A stretch of DNA of 5,754 nucleotides from Methylococcales bacterium (lineage in GTDB: Bacteria; Pseudomonadota; Gammaproteobacteria; Methylococcales; Methylomonadaceae): contig JAGLBU010000002.1 in the NCBI GenBank assembly GCA_023146575.1, positions 1-5,754 of the forward strand. Reading direction: 5' to 3'. Positions 5,136-5,754 of the stretch are shown here, piece after piece (the first letter of the stretch is position 1; each line of letters begins with the position of its first letter). The translations under genes were made by a program, and so were the position numbers. The notes beneath the pieces were generated by a model. That model was not told where the DNA came from. It did no database searches and saw only the letters and a list, made by a program, of their open reading frames with translations.

Positions 5136-5754
5136 GTGTCAAAAGAAAATTCCCTCACCGAAACTGCAGTTAGTCAGGTTAAAATTGCCCCTTATCCGTC
5201 GTCTCAAAAAATTTATATCGAAGGATCACGCCCTGATATTCAAGTCCCGATGCGTAAAATTACGTTGTCCGACACCCCCGTGCATTTTGGCACTGAAAAA
5301 AATGCCCCATTGTATGTTTATGATACCTCAGGGATTTATACCGACCCCAAGGTTGAGGTTGATCTAAAAAAAGGCTTAAGTGAAATTCGGAATGCGTGGA
5401 TTGTAGAGCGTGATGATACCGAAGTTTTAAAAGGACCCTCCTCTGATTTTGGTCTCGAACGTTTACACGATTCTGAAACCGAACATTTACGTTTTAAACA
5501 TATCAGCCAACCACGCCGTGCAAAATCGGGCAAAAATGTCAGTCAAATGCATTATGCGCGTCAAGGCATTATCACCCCTGAAATGGAATTTATTGCCATC
5601 CGTGAAAATCAAAAAATGGATGAAATGCAAAATTTATGGAAAAACCAACACGCGGGGGATTCCCTAGGGGCAGCGATTCCAAAAAAAATAACCGCTGAAT
5701 TTGTTCGTGATGAAGTGGCGAGAGGACGAGCGATTATTCCGTGTAATATTAATC
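5136..5754 (+). CDS. thiC: Phosphomethylpyrimidine synthase ThiC (N-terminal 206 residues, runs off window)
   Basis: ThiC is the radical-SAM enzyme that rearranges aminoimidazole ribotide into hydroxymethylpyrimidine phosphate for thiamine synthesis in the cytoplasm. It starts at GTG 5136 after GGAGA; the frame stays open to the window end. The N-terminal ThiC-associated domain is visible as [20 protein letters not shown] (20-39) and [13 protein letters not shown] (59-71). Core blocks follow: [19 protein letters not shown] (126-144), [14 protein letters not shown] (145-158) and [18 protein letters not shown] (185-202). The family is about 600-650 residues, so roughly two thirds, including the C-terminal Cys motif for the iron-sulfur cluster, lie beyond the window. 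IIPCNIN has Cys203 where E. coli ThiC, as I recall it, has Ala. Control by the TPP riboswitch directly upstream is the expected arrangement. Confidence 0.97.
   Translation, partial: MSKENSLTETAVSQVKIAPYPSSQKIYIEGSRPDIQVPMRKITLSDTPVHFGTEKNAPLYVYDTSGIYTDPKVEVDLKKGLSEIRNAWIVERDDTEVLKGPSSDFGLERLHDSETEHLRFKHISQPRRAKSGKNVSQMHYARQGIITPEMEFIAIRENQKMDEMQNLWKNQHAGDSLGAAIPKKITAEFVRDEVARGRAIIPCNIN

Noticed and set aside
5050..5367. 105-codon plus-strand ORF
   Set aside because: It begins inside the TPP aptamer and overlaps thiC in another frame; the thiC frame has clear family motifs.
5336..5667. Minus- and plus-strand ORFs of 65 and 72 codons
   Set aside because: Both lie inside thiC in other frames and have no support.

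Overview
The window looks like a piece of an AT-rich chromosome from a gammaproteobacterium. The thiC product, its TPP riboswitch and the PiT-type phosphate transporter are all of types common in Gram-negative bacteria. I cannot name a genus. There are no insertion sequences, phage genes, CRISPR repeats, tRNAs or rRNAs.

Left part (1-1779, + strand): the C-terminal third of a PiT-family inorganic phosphate transporter (cut by the window start), then a small lipoprotein with a lipobox and a carboxypeptidase-regulatory-like beta domain, then a 198-residue protein with the spacing of a PD-(D/E)XK nuclease fold. The lipoprotein stop codon is followed directly by the GTG start of the nuclease-like gene. 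All three may be one transcript.

Middle part (1818-3980, + strand): a tight two-gene unit. It holds a GHMP-family sugar kinase of the HddA (D-glycero-D-manno-heptose 7-phosphate kinase) type and a DegT/AHBA-superfamily enzyme that resembles ColD (GDP-4-keto-6-deoxymannose 3-dehydratase). The second enzyme has histidine at residue 188, where ordinary aminotransferases have the PLP lysine. The pair suggests synthesis of a nucleotide-activated deoxy sugar, perhaps a deoxyheptose, for a surface polysaccharide. No glycosyltransferase, nucleotidyltransferase or other sugar gene is visible beside it. A strong bidirectional terminator (4023-4059) ends the unit.

Right part: a convergent minus-strand gene (4065-4409) for a small, exported, very basic, four-cysteine protein of unknown function. 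Then comes about 550 bases of AT-rich DNA with no convincing gene, containing a near-consensus CRP-like palindrome. Last is a complete TPP riboswitch (5004-5088) in front of thiC, which begins at GTG 5136 and runs off the right edge. The leader between aptamer and thiC can fold so that the thiC Shine-Dalgarno is paired, which points to translational control by thiamine pyrophosphate.

The observations most worth following are the HddA-like/ColD-like gene pair, the orphan nuclease-fold gene coupled to a lipoprotein, and the riboswitch expression platform.
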